A DNA stretch of 64,000 bases from Ptychodera flava (taxonomy: Eukaryota; Hemichordata; Enteropneusta; Ptychoderidae), in the NCBI RefSeq assembly GCF_041260155.1, contig NC_091936.1, forward strand, positions 41,694,963 to 41,758,962, read 5' to 3'. Of this stretch, positions 43,260-57,500 are shown in pieces (within the stretch, counting starts at the first letter, position 1; each line of letters starts with the position of its first letter). The notes beneath the pieces were generated by a model that was not told where the DNA came from, searched no databases, and saw only the letters and a list, made by a program, of their open reading frames with translations. The translations under genes and the position numbers were made by a program.

Positions 43260-43560
43260 CAATGCTCCAAGTGCAGATTTTCATCTGGCTGGCAAGAGTA
43301 ACAGTAATGGTGAGAATTTGCCTTTAAGCACTTAGGGTGTGGCTGGTTGTAAGATGAATAGTGGGGATGAGCTTTCGGGTGCTTGGTCTGGCTGGCAAGG
43401 AAGGGTGAGAATAAGGTGTTGCTGGCAAAATGAAAAGCGGGGATGAGCCTTAAAGTGCTAGGTGTGGCTGTCAAGTGATGGTTAGAATTATTGCCTGCAA
43501 GTGGTAGGTGTGGTGGTATATTATTAAGTCTGGTTGGCAGGTAAGGGTAAAGGTGGGCTT
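43260..43560 (+). repeat. Degenerate minisatellite in intron 4 of copy B
   Basis: About three to four copies of a 60-100-bp unit containing (G)CTGGCTGGCAAG and GTGGGGATGAGCTTT. The matching place in copy A (28210-28275) has a single unit with TGGTTGGCTAGCAGGAC and GTGGGGATGAGCTTT. The expansion is therefore specific to copy B. Confidence 0.6.
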
Positions 43561-45874
43561 TGAAGAGATGCCTACCTTATTCTAACTTTTCCATCAGCAT
43601 TGCTCTACAGCATTTAGTACAGGTTACTCAACTTGTATGTGTGGCAGGTAACTGCTTCTTGCAGCTGTACGTGTGCCGCTGGAATTATGGTAAAGATGAC
43701 GATTGTAGTGAGGATGCAAACACAGTGTATTTTAAAAGTCAGTTATACTGCCAATATTACACTTTCACATAATGCAAGGTTCACCCATTCAAACTGACAG
43801 ATCAGGAACAGCAGACTACTCAAATTAAAAAATGAAATATCATCAGGTTTATTTCAAAGTAACACTAAAATGTGTTACTGACATGATGTTTAAAAAAGTG
43901 TGAGCACATCCTGTTCAATATATGTATGGCACATGCATGATTGAAATGTGACACCTACAGTTATTGTAGGAGGGGCACTTTCTGTAGACAAATGAGGAGT
44001 GAGTTTTTTGATATATACTGCACCTCAATGACTACAATGTTACAATTGGTTTCAACTTTCAAGGACTGCTGTGGTGACGTTGAAATGCGACAGAAATGCC
44101 AAAGTTCCTAAAATACATGTCGTAGGTGAAACAGTCGCTACATACTATGTAAGTGTTAACTCATCAGATTTTTATTAATGGGAAAAACATTTCCATCCAG
44201 TTGTTAAGTTATTCATCATTTAGCCACATATCAAACAATTAAAGTGATATAAATCCAGTATATCATTCATTAAAATTGACCAGACAGATAATTATCATTA
44301 TTACAGAGTCATGTACAAGAATGAATCACACAGTTTGGAACCAGCCATCACCCCCTTTCACCTATCTGTGGTCCATCTAACTGAAAATAGATGTCTGAAA
44401 GACCCATCAATTGTGGGCACTCTAAGGGACAGTGCCAATGCCACATTGCCAGCAATTAATCATCTATCTATAATTGCAGCTATATATTTTCTCATGATTA
44501 GGTACAACGTCATCATTCAAAAAATAGAGTCATCATTGCTAATCCATATTAGCTAAAGGTTAATGAAAGTGATTTTAGTTTCATGGAGATCGTTATGTGA
44601 TATGTTCCAATTTTTTTACCCCGTTTGATGATGTTTATGTGACTTCCAGGAGTATGAGATAACCACGGAATGTGCCTGCCCTGGAGTCTGTAAGGATGGA
44701 GTGGCACCAGTGCCAGCCCCTCAGGTCTGGGTGTCTTAGAACAGGCAGTATACTCTGGATCATAGAGGTATCTGTGTTTTCTTTCTTTGCAAGACACCGC
44801 TCAAATACTGGTATTTGGAATGTTTATGATATGATTGTCTGCACAGATGATGGATGAACATATTGTGCCCATATGTATGTACAGTGCTGTGTATGTAGAT
44901 TTGTAACTACAGCACACATACTTACAAATTTGCTTTTCATTTTTTCTCCCCTCCTTTTTAAGGGCAATATTTAAAATTATCTTCATATGTGCATCACATA
45001 TATTCATGACTCCAAGCTTACAGTTTTAGTACCGGTATGAGAAGAATTGATGACTTACTGGACTGAGGTTGGCATTGTGATAGAAATTGTATTTATAGAT
45101 TGTTAATCTTACAAGTATTTTAGACATGCTGCCAGCCTATTATAAACATCTACATTGTTTCTCACCTTTCTAAATCAACAGCTCTTCACTTTTGTCATTT
45201 TATATTTTTTCAGACTACGTAGTGGGCCCCAGTGTCTATGCCTAACCTCCACAATAGCAAAGAGTGTTTATGAGGAAGAGCGCCTCCAAGAGACAAGAAG
45301 AGTACATTTATGTACTGTTCGCATCTAAAGTCAAAATTAAAGGGACAGCAAAGTGGAAGGTTGTGATGGCACTGATAAATTATAGAAACAGGATTATTTA
45401 GATTTTGGAAAGTTATTCAGAATTTGAAAAGCATGCACCACAGTGATGTCTAATTTCATTCAAATTTGCAGTACGTCACAAATTAAATCTTTCTCATGCA
45501 TTTATAATTTTGGGATTGTATGCAACACCTTAGTCTTGTCGAATGAAAGATATCAAACCATATTGACCATTTTATGGTGTACATGGACATATTGTAGCGT
45601 CTGTTGTCAAACTGGTCTAGCAGTAACTATAGAAATGGCATACGCTTTGCTAATTATACAAAAGTGAGTTTTTACCTATAGTTATCCTCTTTCTACCAGG
45701 CTTCATAGATAAACCATAGAAATAAATATAACTTGGGAGAAAAAGGATTAAAATCAGTATTGATGAAGTCAAAATAATTTTGAATCTTCCATATATCTGT
45801 ATTTCTATTTTCCTAAACGTTAGTTTGTCTTGGATATACTCAGAGTACAAAATAATCTTCAGTATTTTTTATGC

Positions 45875-45880
45875 AATAAA
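45875..45880 (+). promoter_or_regulatory. Polyadenylation signal matching gene A's
   Basis: AATAAA followed by CCAGTGATTGTCTTTGTTTTG, aligning with the distal signal region of copy A. It marks the end of the duplicated unit. Confidence 0.5.
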
Positions 45881-45929
45881 CAAGGTACAAAGAATATCCA
45901 GTGATTGTCTTTGTTTTGACCTCCAACAT

Positions 45930-48570
45930 GTAATCATATTAGCTGATGTGAAATGAACCAGTGAACGTCGTTGAATAATTACCATACATGTTGAGAAAAG
46001 TGACAAAAAAATCTGCTGTTGTGTATACCATAGATAGTGAAGTATCCATAGTAGTGCAACACACACACTCACTTCTTCAAAACGTGTTACTGTGCAAATT
46101 TGTTACTATATATCCACGGTCAGAGACATCAAAGTGGAACTGTTGCAACTACAAAGTTTAATCAAAGTTGGTTCAATAATGCCCTTGAACATCAAGAAAA
46201 AATGACCACATTATCAACTGGTAACCGCACTGGATCACACCATGAAACTAATTGACATGCATGAGTACCGGTTTGTCATTTATGTCGTCAGCTAGTTGGG
46301 CAGTTTGAAAGGCAAAATTAGCTCGGCAGTTTGAATGGCCAAATTATTACTGAATATTTTGGAAAAGAAAAACTTTCAAGTGATTGCCTATTGGTCATAC
46401 AGGATTAATTTCACACAACAAATTTGTGTACCAGGGAACACTGTCATTCTACAAAGTTTGAATAAATTAGTCTCTGGCATGCGAAAATGATGACAATAAG
46501 ACAGAATGTGCCTCGAAGACAGATACTTCAAGACTCTCAAATTTTGACAAATACACTTTATCTACCACTTATATAGAGGCTTGTTTTGAAGCTCTTGGAG
46601 TCAGAAAAATTTTCAATCTTAGGTTTTTGAAATCAAAAATTTTATTTTTCCCCAAATAGTCTACACAGGGATGGAAGCCATTTTGAATTTAAAATATTGG
46701 TAAATGTTAGGTAATTTGTTTTTCAGTTTTTTTTCTATTTTTTAAAATTGCTCTGGTAAGAGAATGGTTGAAAGTTTCATCGAGGCAAATTTTAGCGAAA
46801 GTTTATCCTTTCACTTTCGTGATGCATACTGCCTTAAACATGAAACTATCTTCACTAATTGTCACATGGTAGCCATATTGGATTGTCTTGCAAAACAAAG
46901 TGATCTGCACATATCTGCTAGTGGTCATAGATCAGAATCTTTGTGCAAAGTTTGAATGAAATCAGGTTTTGTCAGAGTATTGGCTGCAGATGAGATCAGG
47001 AATATGCCTGCAGGAACCAAAGAAAGTTTCTTCAACACTAAGACACGAGGATTATATAGTCATGATGAAATTAGATAAAATTTTCAATTTTTGTGATTTC
47101 AATTTTCTCATTCTTGAAGCTGTGATAGCTTCAAAACCAAGAAATGTACCTAAAATTTAATTCACACGCAGACAAGCAGTTGCACTTAAAGTTCATGAAT
47201 TTAAATCACTTTATTTTTCTTTGTCAGTACCAGCCTGGATGGCCAGATATGTTATTTCAAACACAAGTACATTTACAAAAGGAAAACTGTAAAATTACAC
47301 ATGAGGATGGCAGTTCTATAAATACTGGACACTGCAGGACCTCAGTATGAAAACTGCTAGCTCATTTGTCCTCAAATCGCCACAGTGTCCAAATAGAGTA
47401 AACCCTGCAGAAGTCTTTTGCCCATCAAAGATGAGGTGTTTGAAAATTACGAATCATAGACATTCACACCAAAGTTAGAATATATGAAGATTTTTTCCAG
47501 TCAATGGACTTGAATACAAATAATAGGGATATCTTGTATGATTAAAGAAGTCTTGCATATTTGTCAGAACCTTGAAATGTAGGAGATGGATGGACAAAAA
47601 GTATCTTCAACCCACTTGCAGAAAAAGTTGATGTTGGTGAGTTGATGTGTAACTGAAATAAATGATTTGATGAGAGGAGTGACTGCCAAGTTTAAAGATA
47701 ACTGGCTTTGCTCTTCCTGACAAACAGTATATTTAAGTCACTCTACTTGTTTGTAAATAATCTTTACACAACTTAATTTATTCAAACGCCATTGACAATC
47801 ATAAATACCAAATGTAGACAAAAGTAGGAAAAAAGAATGTTCACCGAAAGATAATAAATTCTGTGAATTTTGGGGGGTTAATCTTTGGAGTTAGTTTTCT
47901 GATCATTCCGGATTCAAAATATACATTTTAAATCTGAAAAGCATGAGTGTACAGCTGTGATTTCCACACTTTGCCAGCTGAATATGTCTCTTTTGAGGCT
48001 ATGTAACAGGTACAGATGGAATTTCATTGTTTTTAACTTGTACAGTAATAATACTGGAAAACAAAAAGCAATGCTAAGCAATGTCTGCTATCTAAACATT
48101 TCACACTTCTCATATCATAACACTTGCTTTTTTTTTCAGTCAGTCCTTATGTTGGTTCAGTTATTTATATTCTACTGCTATGAGAACATAACGACCAACT
48201 TTTCTCCTGTTATTGCTCAGGTACACGAAAAAATCATAAACTTCTACCTGTATTCTGATACAGCACAGCTAGAAAGCAGCAACTTGTAATATATTCAGCC
48301 TTACTGTTGGGTTTTTTATATCAGCTGTTACAGAAGGGTACAAGCACATGCCAACGAATCTATAACAGTATCATTTCACAATTTACATAAATTTTTAGGA
48401 TTAACAGAGGCATTTGAAAGTAATACCGTTTCATAATTCGACTTCTCTCCCATTATGGTGATTTGTGATGGACGAGATCGGAATTAAAAATGTAACTTTT
48501 TTCATAATTTAGTAACTCCAGCCAGAAGGCTGCAGACTAAGAAGATGACATGGAGCAATACACTTTATGT
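45930..48570. other. Intergenic between copy B and PHGDH (convergent genes)
   Basis: No supported exon. One GGTAG/TTAA MITE (46498-46833). A minus-strand AATAAA (plus TTTATT, 47777-47782) is a possible PHGDH polyadenylation signal, about 0.8 kb after its stop. The longest open frames (for example 47957-48289, plus) show no family motif. Confidence 0.5.
46498..46833 (+). mobile_element. GGTAG/TTAA MITE copy
   Basis: Shares AATGTGCCTCGAAGACAGATA, CACTTATATAGAGGCTTGTTTT, GAAGCTCTTGGAGTCAGAAA, CACAGGGATGGAAGCCATTTT and TAAATGTTAGGTAATTTG with the other copies. It ends GCATACTGCC before TTAA (46834-46837). Confidence 0.75.
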
Positions 48571-51500
48571 TTACAGGCTGATCTGATTTATCTGACTGGC
48601 ATGGCTTTTGATTGCGTCAAGGGAAGCCAAGGGCTGTGCTAGATGCATGGCACTCCATCCGTCACTGCCCTCAGTTGAAGAGTATGAAAGGACCTGTGAG
48701 CTTCCGGCCAATGCCCCTGAAACAGACATACAGCTTTTGTAAGCAACAGCTATGATGAGCAAAACATGAATGGAAGTGCCATGTAAACTATAATCTTGTC
48801 CAGCATACGTTTTGTCCACAAAATGTAGACATTTTTACTGACAGATGGAAATATGTTTCGTATTTGCAAAGTTAGAACCTTGTATTTCAACAAACTTCAA
48901 GGAGAAGTGGAAGAAAATGAACTAGTTTCAGAGTAAAATAATTTAAAACAATAGTGACAAAAGTTACAACTACTGTCCCTTGAAATACAGTTTGAACAAT
49001 AAAGAGTGGCAGAGTTTTCTTCCAGGAAAAAGCTACAGTGCGATGAGAACAAAGCATGGGACACTAATATCACTCTCATAATCCATCTTACATTGTCGAG
49101 TGAAGCAGAAATGAAACAACAAAAATCACAAAGAATTTATTTAATTATTATGTATGATACAGTTGCAATGTTAAAGGAGGAAAAGTTCAAATCCCTTTAT
49201 TGACCACATGAAAAATGCGAAAACTTACCAGTGATGGCAGAAAGCTGACCACCTTTGTACAGCAAGACATTGCCAGACAGTAGCACACCACCCATGAAAG
49301 TGGCCCCACCTACATCAACCAACAGTGGACCGGTCCCTTGCACTGTGCCAGTGACCTTGTGGATGGCGCCATTGTTGTCAAGGGTCAGTGTCACCCCTGT
49401 TTTGCAGTTGGCCAGTCCCTCATTGGAGTGTTGGCAAGTGATCTGTTGGGAATTGGAAGCAATATGAGGACAGGTAATGGTATAGCTTTGATCAAGTCAC
49501 ATGGATTTTATGAGATTATATTGCCAGTTGCAGGTAATGGAAACAGTGAGCCGTTCCCAGGGGACTTGTGTTTAGATAGCTGGCTATTCACCAGATTTAT
49601 ATACTTTGCAAATGGTAAACTTTCATTTTAGTTGGACGGGGGTTTAAAAACAAAATTGCATTGTCACTTACAGCTATTAAACGTAAAAAAATGCCAATTT
49701 AATAGTATCTCTCCTAGGATGCTACAGTTCACACCTACTGGTTTGAATTTAGATGACAGTGTATTTACAGTGTACTTTCAAATGACCTTGGAGGGTCTAT
49801 GCTAGCAGGTTGAGCTATCAAGTTCAAAGAAATGAGGTTTGATTTGAAAAAGAATCCAGTAATAGTCCATCAATAATCTGACTATCAATGTTCAGTTTTG
49901 AAATGTCAAAATTACTCCAACTGTTGAATTTGAATTTGTAATATTTTTGGCTATATCAATGCCAGAAAAGAAACACTAACCAAAGTTTTAATTGGGTCAC
50001 AAAATTTTCAATGTTATTTTGAATTTTCCACCCACAGATTTCTTTGCTGGGTATGAACAAAATATCAAAATCCTCTTTTATACAATTCCTAATTGTAATT
50101 TAGTGCTTACTATATTTTTATGTCATCCTTGTCATGCTGAAGTCCATTATATTTGCAATGCATGACAGCACTACTCCCTGGACCCATTTCCCTATCATGT
50201 CATGAATCACTCACTGGTCATGTAACACTGAGCAGACACTTGAAATCACTACAGCTCCCATATCAGTGGAAACCATCTTACCTTAATGCCCAGTTCCTTT
50301 GCATAGAAAGGTGCGCTGACCAAATTAAGAGAGTTAGCCACCTGGGCCTTGAGAACACCAACAGCAACCGCTGCCGGTAAAAATGACCCGGCCGACTCAA
50401 GATCAGTACCTGGTGGTTGGAAATATAAAGATACATTACTTTTATGAAAATTCACAAAGTCAAAATTTTACGAAAGTGTGTATTCAACGATAACAAAATC
50501 TAGTAGGACATTCTCAACATACACGCATTCATATTACACCATAGCCTACAACTGCAGGAGTGTTCCAAAATAAAGCTTTGTTTCCCTGACACTCACATCA
50601 AATGTCAAACAGAAAGAATGTGAACAAGATTTCAAAGTTGTTAGGTAAAATCTTTGTCCTCCGCTTTGAATTTTTTTATCAAAATCATTATTTTTCATAA
50701 TGCCAAAATTAAAATTTATTTTCAAGTACAGCAGTTCTAGATCCAAACTCACTGCATGCCTAATTTCTTCAAAAAAATACCCTCATGAGAATACAAAATG
50801 ACAAATTCTTCATGCCAGTGATGTCTGCTGTAATTTTTGTATTCAAGAGAGGATTTGAAACCTGCATTACTTGACAGTGGTTGAATAAACACTGTAATCC
50901 AATGAAATTCAATCACAGTTGGACATGCAAGGCTAGCTTTCATGCCATCATTACAGCGATGGTAATCTCAGAGTTGTGAACAGTGGCATTAAAAAGACAT
51001 CAATCTCATCATTTCCGGCATGGAGATAAAAAAAGCAAATTACAGCTCAATAAAGATCACGGGCAAAAGTCTTCCTACTCTTGACAACTCAACTGGAATG
51101 AATGTATATTAACATTTCAGCACTCTTACTCTCAAAGGTTACTGCATTCTTTTTTCAAAATATTCCTGCCATGGTTCACTCTTCAGTAGTGCTTTTTTTA
51201 AAAATCAAATTGTCCCATCTGATTTCATTATCTCACAACATTTCTTTCCTCAAAAGTGTTTCTATAAACTGTCACCAAAAACACTGTACATAGTCATTGC
51301 AACTGATGTCCTCAGGGTAAAAAAAATTACAATTTTTCCGTTCATAATCTTGAAAATAGCCATGTCTTCCAACCTAAAAGATTCAATCCTTTCCAAGCTT
51401 TGCTATATCCCTTTCGTTTTCAATAGAATGAATGGACCCTACAATCTGATTAAAATCAGATGTACAGATGCTGAAGTCTCTACTACTTCTTGTTTCTACA

Positions 51501-54500
51501 AGAAATGACTAAGAATAAAGAAATCACCATTTCTAAATCTTAGTTTTCATCAAAGTGGATGGACCGACAGACAGGTAAATGGTTTTGAAAGGTTAAGGTA
51601 GTCCACGGCACAAAAATGAAAGATTTCACTTTTGCTAAAAATTTTCCTCAAGCAAACTTTCAATCTCTCTTTCAAAATCAAGAACAAAAATCGGGTGTCA
51701 ACGTCCAAATTTTGGAAGTACTGAAGCAAATTACCCAATATTTACTGATATTTTCCACAAAACTAAGCTAGAAAACTTTACTTATTCCAAGAGCTTAAAA
51801 ATTAGCCCCCCCACAAGTGGTAGACCAAAACAGAATTGTAAAAGTTTGAAAGTCTGAATATCTGTCCCCGAGGTGCATTCTACCTTAAACAATCCCCTTA
51901 TTTCTGATGAAATTAGACTTCATAAGTATTGGCAGAGACGACGACTCAAAAAACAGTAGAAGGGAGACTTACCATAGGTATTGATCTGTACTTTAGTTTT
52001 TGCATTGACCTCACCAGCGAGGGCAGCAGCTACAGCTCCCAGCCCTTGACCTAATGACACAACTGGACGTGTATCTGGTGATAATGCATTGCTCAGTGCC
52101 ATGGCATTCACCTGCAGACAGAGTTTTTGGGGAAAATACAGTAGTTTGGTGAGCTGCTTACATGCAAGAAATCACGCCTTATTCTGTAGACTTCTAGCGC
52201 AGTGAACAACTTTAAAAGACTTCACCAGTTTACAACTTAATTTTAAACACCTTGACATGTTCTATGATAAATAATGATGTCTATACAGAGGTGTGGTGGG
52301 GGGGGGGGGGGGGGGGAAGAGGAGTGTTGTCTTAAGTCACATAGTTTCATTTGTTGCTCCATGTCCACAGACAGAACTGCAAGATCTTTTCAAAGAGGCA
52401 GAAGATGATCAGTTGAGCTGTTTTACACTTTCACTCAGACTCTGCACCATGAAACTCTGTATAAATCCCTTTTAAAATCACACAATTACAAATTGTAGGC
52501 TCTGAGCATTTGTTAAAGAGGAAAAACCAAATTGCCTGAAAGATGATATATTTGACAATGATCTTTACTGTTCTTACTCTATGGATAGAATTTCAATGTT
52601 GCTTTCCATGAAAATGGTGAAAACCTAAATTTCTCTTCAGTTTTTAAAGGAAGAACATATTATTGGAAAGAATGATTAAGATTTTAAGAAAAAATATTTG
52701 CTTAAAGATCTGTCGATGGGTTGCATTCTGAACATACTATGTGAAATAACCCTTGCAGTAATGTTTGCAGGATTTCAAACACACTTCAATGATTTTTTTC
52801 ATACCGTCATGAAGAGTAAAATTTCCATGGCTTCAACTAGTACATCACATGACAAACAAGAAATATGCAACAAAATGATTAGAATGTGAATAATTTTTCA
52901 TGAAGATGGCACAAAACCTGTAAGGATGTGTGAAGGTTTATATATATTTCATAAGCCATCAGAAATACCATAAAGGCAGTATCTGCAAACAGGGATGTGG
53001 GTGTTTGCAGTTAAGGGATATCTGTCAATGATATTCATATCAATATTAATAAATGATAGAAACCAGGTTACATTGCATCAGACAATTTTTCATTTTTCTA
53101 CAGAATGGATCAACTTAGAAAAAGACAACTTACTCCTCCTTCAAGTCTTTTGCCTTTCACCAAGTCGACAAACTGTTCGGCGATTTCTTCAGCGACTCTT
53201 TTCTGGGCTTCTGTAGTACTGGCACCTAAATGTGGTGTGGCTATCAAGTGTGGATGATCAACAAGATCTCTGTTTGTCGGAGGTTCCTGTAAAAGACAAA
53301 CATGATGTTTTATTCTTGGTCTGTTTTCCAAAAACCCAGAAATCTTCCGAATGAAAATCCCTAATTATTGGTGTATGAAGCTTTAAAATGCACTACTAAT
53401 TGCGTTTGTTTTGTTTCAGGAAAAAATCTCCTTAAATGTATACAGAACATAAAAAGCACTGAACATAAAGATTGGGAAAATTGATTCTTCAACATTAAAA
53501 AGTTATCTCAACAAAATTTCAAAAGATCTGCTAGGCAATACCTTCATCTTTAATTTTTAGAAAAATCTCTCCTATCATTTTATACACACCCTAATAAAAG
53601 GCGCCTAAAAATTTACTTTTTGATGGGGTCATTTCTGAAAACCTTCCTTAAAATTAATGGAAGATGGGAAAAATTTTTTCACAGTAATTTCTAATCATCT
53701 ACATGGCAGTAAAACCATTCAAGATATTTTTTCTCAGTAAATATGACAATCAAATAATATGCAATTATGCACTGAAATGAAAAGAATATGAGAATTCACT
53801 AAAAAGCTAATAAAACGCTGAATTATTGATTCATTGTATTTCGTTCAATCTGTTCAAAGAGTAGAGACGTCACTGCTGGTATTAAAATGCAAGAACTTAA
53901 TAACTACATGCAATGTATACGTGATGAAAGTAGAAAACTGTGTAATTTTTCTAGGTGTATCCACAATGATTTGAAGTGTTTAATGGGCTGTGAATAAGTT
54001 GGATGTTTAAAAGTGCCACGGACAATATCCCATTTAAATAGAACTCAATATGCCCAAACTCCCACACAGACTAGGCAATCCAAATATCTGTTGTATTTGT
54101 ACAGTGGTTACATTTTAACAGCTCAATGTTTCATTCAGTAACATGTATTTCGTTTTTTGTTTTTGCAAAAGACACATTGATAACAGAAATTCTAATAACA
54201 TACATTGTATGATTTTGTATTTTGAAGAATTGCAAAAACATTGCAAATATTGCAGTCATTCTCTTTGCCAACAAACTGACTAATGCGCAAGGATATTCCT
54301 TTTTCCATCTTTTAATAAAAACATAAGTTATTGAGTGGTGAATCTGTCACCATTTCAACATCCCAGCTAGCTTATTTTGTAAGCGAGGCAAACAATCTGC
54401 TTAAACACAATTGACGTACATTTACACTTTCATGTTCAGGATGCTCTTTTTTCCACAATATCATAAGTTATCCAACATCTTTTCTTAAATTGACTATTTG

Positions 54501-57500
54501 GAGTTCTGTTTCACTGCAAATGGACGATAGTGAAAACCAGCTGGTCTCCAAGCAAATCAAAACTAAAAAGCAATTTATAAACAAATGAGCTAGTAATTCC
54601 ATTAAAATCCAATCCATGGCTGGTTCATCCATGCCCGACCCAATTTCAATCCCTTTATACAGTAACATGAATTTCTTTCACTCTGGAAGTTATCAAATTT
54701 TCTTGATCCTACAGAGCTAATACTGAGGTATTAAAACAAACCCCTAGTGACAGGTATCACAGAATCTACTATTATTAGATAGAGATCACAGTAATTCATG
54801 CGAATTATCTAGATATTGCTGACATTTTCCTTCCTACACACATATTTATCACACAGAACACAGAGACATAAATTGGTTGATAAGAAACTAAAAATATATG
54901 TGCATGCACGCTTATAAATCTGATATTGTCTGCATGTTTTAAAACTAAACCCTTCTTTAGGTATTGTATTGAATTTGACACCCTTACATCACCAGTGTAA
55001 AGTATACATTCAACAAAATGCCACTTTGAAGATTAATGCTGAATCCACATACATGGCATCAAGCTCAGCAACGGATTCAGCATACAGAGCTAATCCTTTC
55101 TCTTCTTACAGACAAAGCTCCCTTATTCCAAACGCAATTTCTTGATAGTCAATGTATTATTTTGATTGCAATTCTGATACATGCACCAAGCTACTACCTC
55201 CTTCCCATTTGACAAATTTCAGGTGAAGATTTTAATATTAGAAAACTTTAAGCATATTGTTGAATGCTCTCTACAACATTTCAAAGCCCTGAAAATGAAG
55301 TTTTGAAAGATGCAAGATTTAATAGACCACTCACTTCAACAAAGACATCCAATGCAGCACCGGCACACTGTCCAGAGTTGAGAGCACGAAGCAGAGCCTC
55401 TTCATCGATGATGCCACCGCGAGCTATGTTGAGAACGCGGACACCTTTCTTGCATTGTTGAAATGACTCGTCGTTAAGCAGACCTACAAAACAAGAATTT
55501 AGCCATGAGAACACGCAGAATTAAAAATTGTTCTTCAGAATTGCTACTTTGATGTTTGTCATTTTCCATTCAGAAATTTCATAACATCAGCTGCAAGTAG
55601 TTCCTCATAGTGAGCATTTCCCAAATTATAAATTTTCTTCGTGCTAAATAAAAAATACCTTTTTCTCGGTTCATTACCCAGTAAAAAATAAATTAGTCAT
55701 ATAATGATTTACTGTAAAGTGTGTTTGTTTCTATCTGAGGATAAACACTTAAAGTGATGAGGTGTTAGTTTTCAGGGTCATAAAAAATCTCGGAGAGATA
55801 TACTGGTTTGTAAAAAATAACATTTTGTTTCTTTAATTTTGTTTTTCTCACAGTCATCTGTATTCCCAATGTAATGCTGACATTTTGAGTATGTATTACC
55901 TTTAGTTTGTGGAATGAGAGGTGTATGTACAGTGATGTAATCAGCTCTGGGCCAGATGTCCTTCACTTCAAGCCATTCTGTATTGAATGTTGCCGACACT
56001 TCAGGCGGTACAAGAGGATCAAATCCAATCGTCTGAAATGAGAAAAAGTCAGCCATATTGGAACAGGACACAAATCCACTTTCATGAAAATACTATCAAA
56101 GACATGAAACAAGTTATTTACAGCATTAATATTTTGATATTTGAAATCGTATTTTATAGTCAAAGTTTTGGTAGTAACCGTGCCATTCGAAACAACTTAG
56201 GCACTGCATAAGAAACAATTAGAATTTGTTGTGGGTAGAACACCTTTACGTTCACTGAACATTTGAGCCAAAAGGAACTTCAATCCCTTGAGAGAAAAGT
56301 AAAGCATTTCCATCACTTACCGTCATTCCAAATGACTGCATCCTGAGAGCTACTTCTCTACCAATTCTGCCCAGTCCAACGATTGCAAGAGTCTTGCCGT
56401 ACAGCTCAGATCCCATGAACGACTTTCTGTCCCACTTCCCTGATTTCATTGACATGTGTGCTTGTGGAATGTTCCTGAGAATTCACACGAACATTTTCAG
56501 ATACAGCATGGGTTATTTCATTTGGAGAGGTTATGCACTTTAAAATCAAGTGTCAGTGTGCCCTCTAACAAACATGTATTTCTGAAAACTTTGCTTTATC
56601 TTTTAGGACTTAACGAAATTTCTTTGCATCAGCCCTATATCTTTACATGTCAAAAAATGGCTTCTGTTACAGTCAATTTGTGTGTGTACTGGCGCATCAT
56701 ACTGGCTTAGAGGGTACACTGTCAAGAGTATACAAAAATGTATGCATATGTATACATAGATAATTCCACATATACTGACCACAAAAGTAAACAAAATTAC
56801 AAGTAAAGATGTTAACATCAAATTTTGCAAACAACATGCAAAAACAGCCACTCATACTTTTGTTTGTCATTTACTTCAATTACAAATGTACACATACAGG
56901 TATGTTACAATCATTGGACTGTTCATTTGCGACTAATTTAAATATTCATTGTACAGCTGATGTATTGATTTACAGGTCCTCTGAATACATAAATCAAATT
57001 TTATGTACATTTTTTTATATTTTTGTCTAGTTGGGAATTGTATCCAAATATCATTGCATTTGGTTTTCTGGTTTCTCACCTTGACATTGCACAAATCATG
57101 GCACAGGTATGTTCTGCAGCACTCAGTGTATTACCAGCTGGTGTGCTGAAACAAAAAACAAACTGGTAAATTTTTCTGACACTTTTTTTCCTTGATGAAC
57201 ACCTAACATCAAGAAAATACGACATCAAAACATTCTCAGTAAGTACTTGACTGCTAGGCTGCCTACCAGTGAAACAATCTCAAATTTTGAGAGAAATTTT
57301 ATTATACGGTAATGAGTGAGTGTCAAGATAAACCTTCCTCTGATAGTACTTGTAGGTGATTTTCCAACATAACTTGCTTGGACAGTAGTGATAGTGCTGT
57401 AGAAAGCTTTGACTTTTGATTTGCCTCAAGAAAATTTTCTCACAGAGTAAACTGATAAGTGTAATTGGAGTCGCTGACTACTATGGAACACCTTGTCAAA

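Larger units (their letters stand above)
40201..44739 (+). pseudogene. CD-MPR-like tandem paralogue (copy B): six ectodomain exons, anchor exons missing
   Basis: Exons matching copy A one for one: 40201-40392, 40863-40904, 42370-42427, 42872-42996, 44064-44148, 44650-44739. Junctions are kept and phases agree. Exon 1 encodes a signal peptide (about 1-24) but has one extra C at 40311 relative to A, giving TGA at 40318-40320 after 39 codons. Exons 2-6 are otherwise open. Gln of ACQF, the split-codon Arg, and Tyr are kept; at the Glu pair, GEE has become GET. Exon 6 diverges after PAPQ, reads VWVS and stops at 44737-44739, and its donor is disturbed. Exons 7-8 (membrane helix, FW tail) are absent: the acceptor that preceded exon 7 (TTTTTTCAG, near 45213) is joined to 3' UTR-like sequence. 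It is either a broken duplicate or, if 40311 is an assembly or allelic indel, a secreted MRH lectin. Confidence 0.75.

Noticed and set aside
47957-48289. 110-codon plus-strand frame
   Set aside because: Intergenic, AT-driven composition, no homology recognised.
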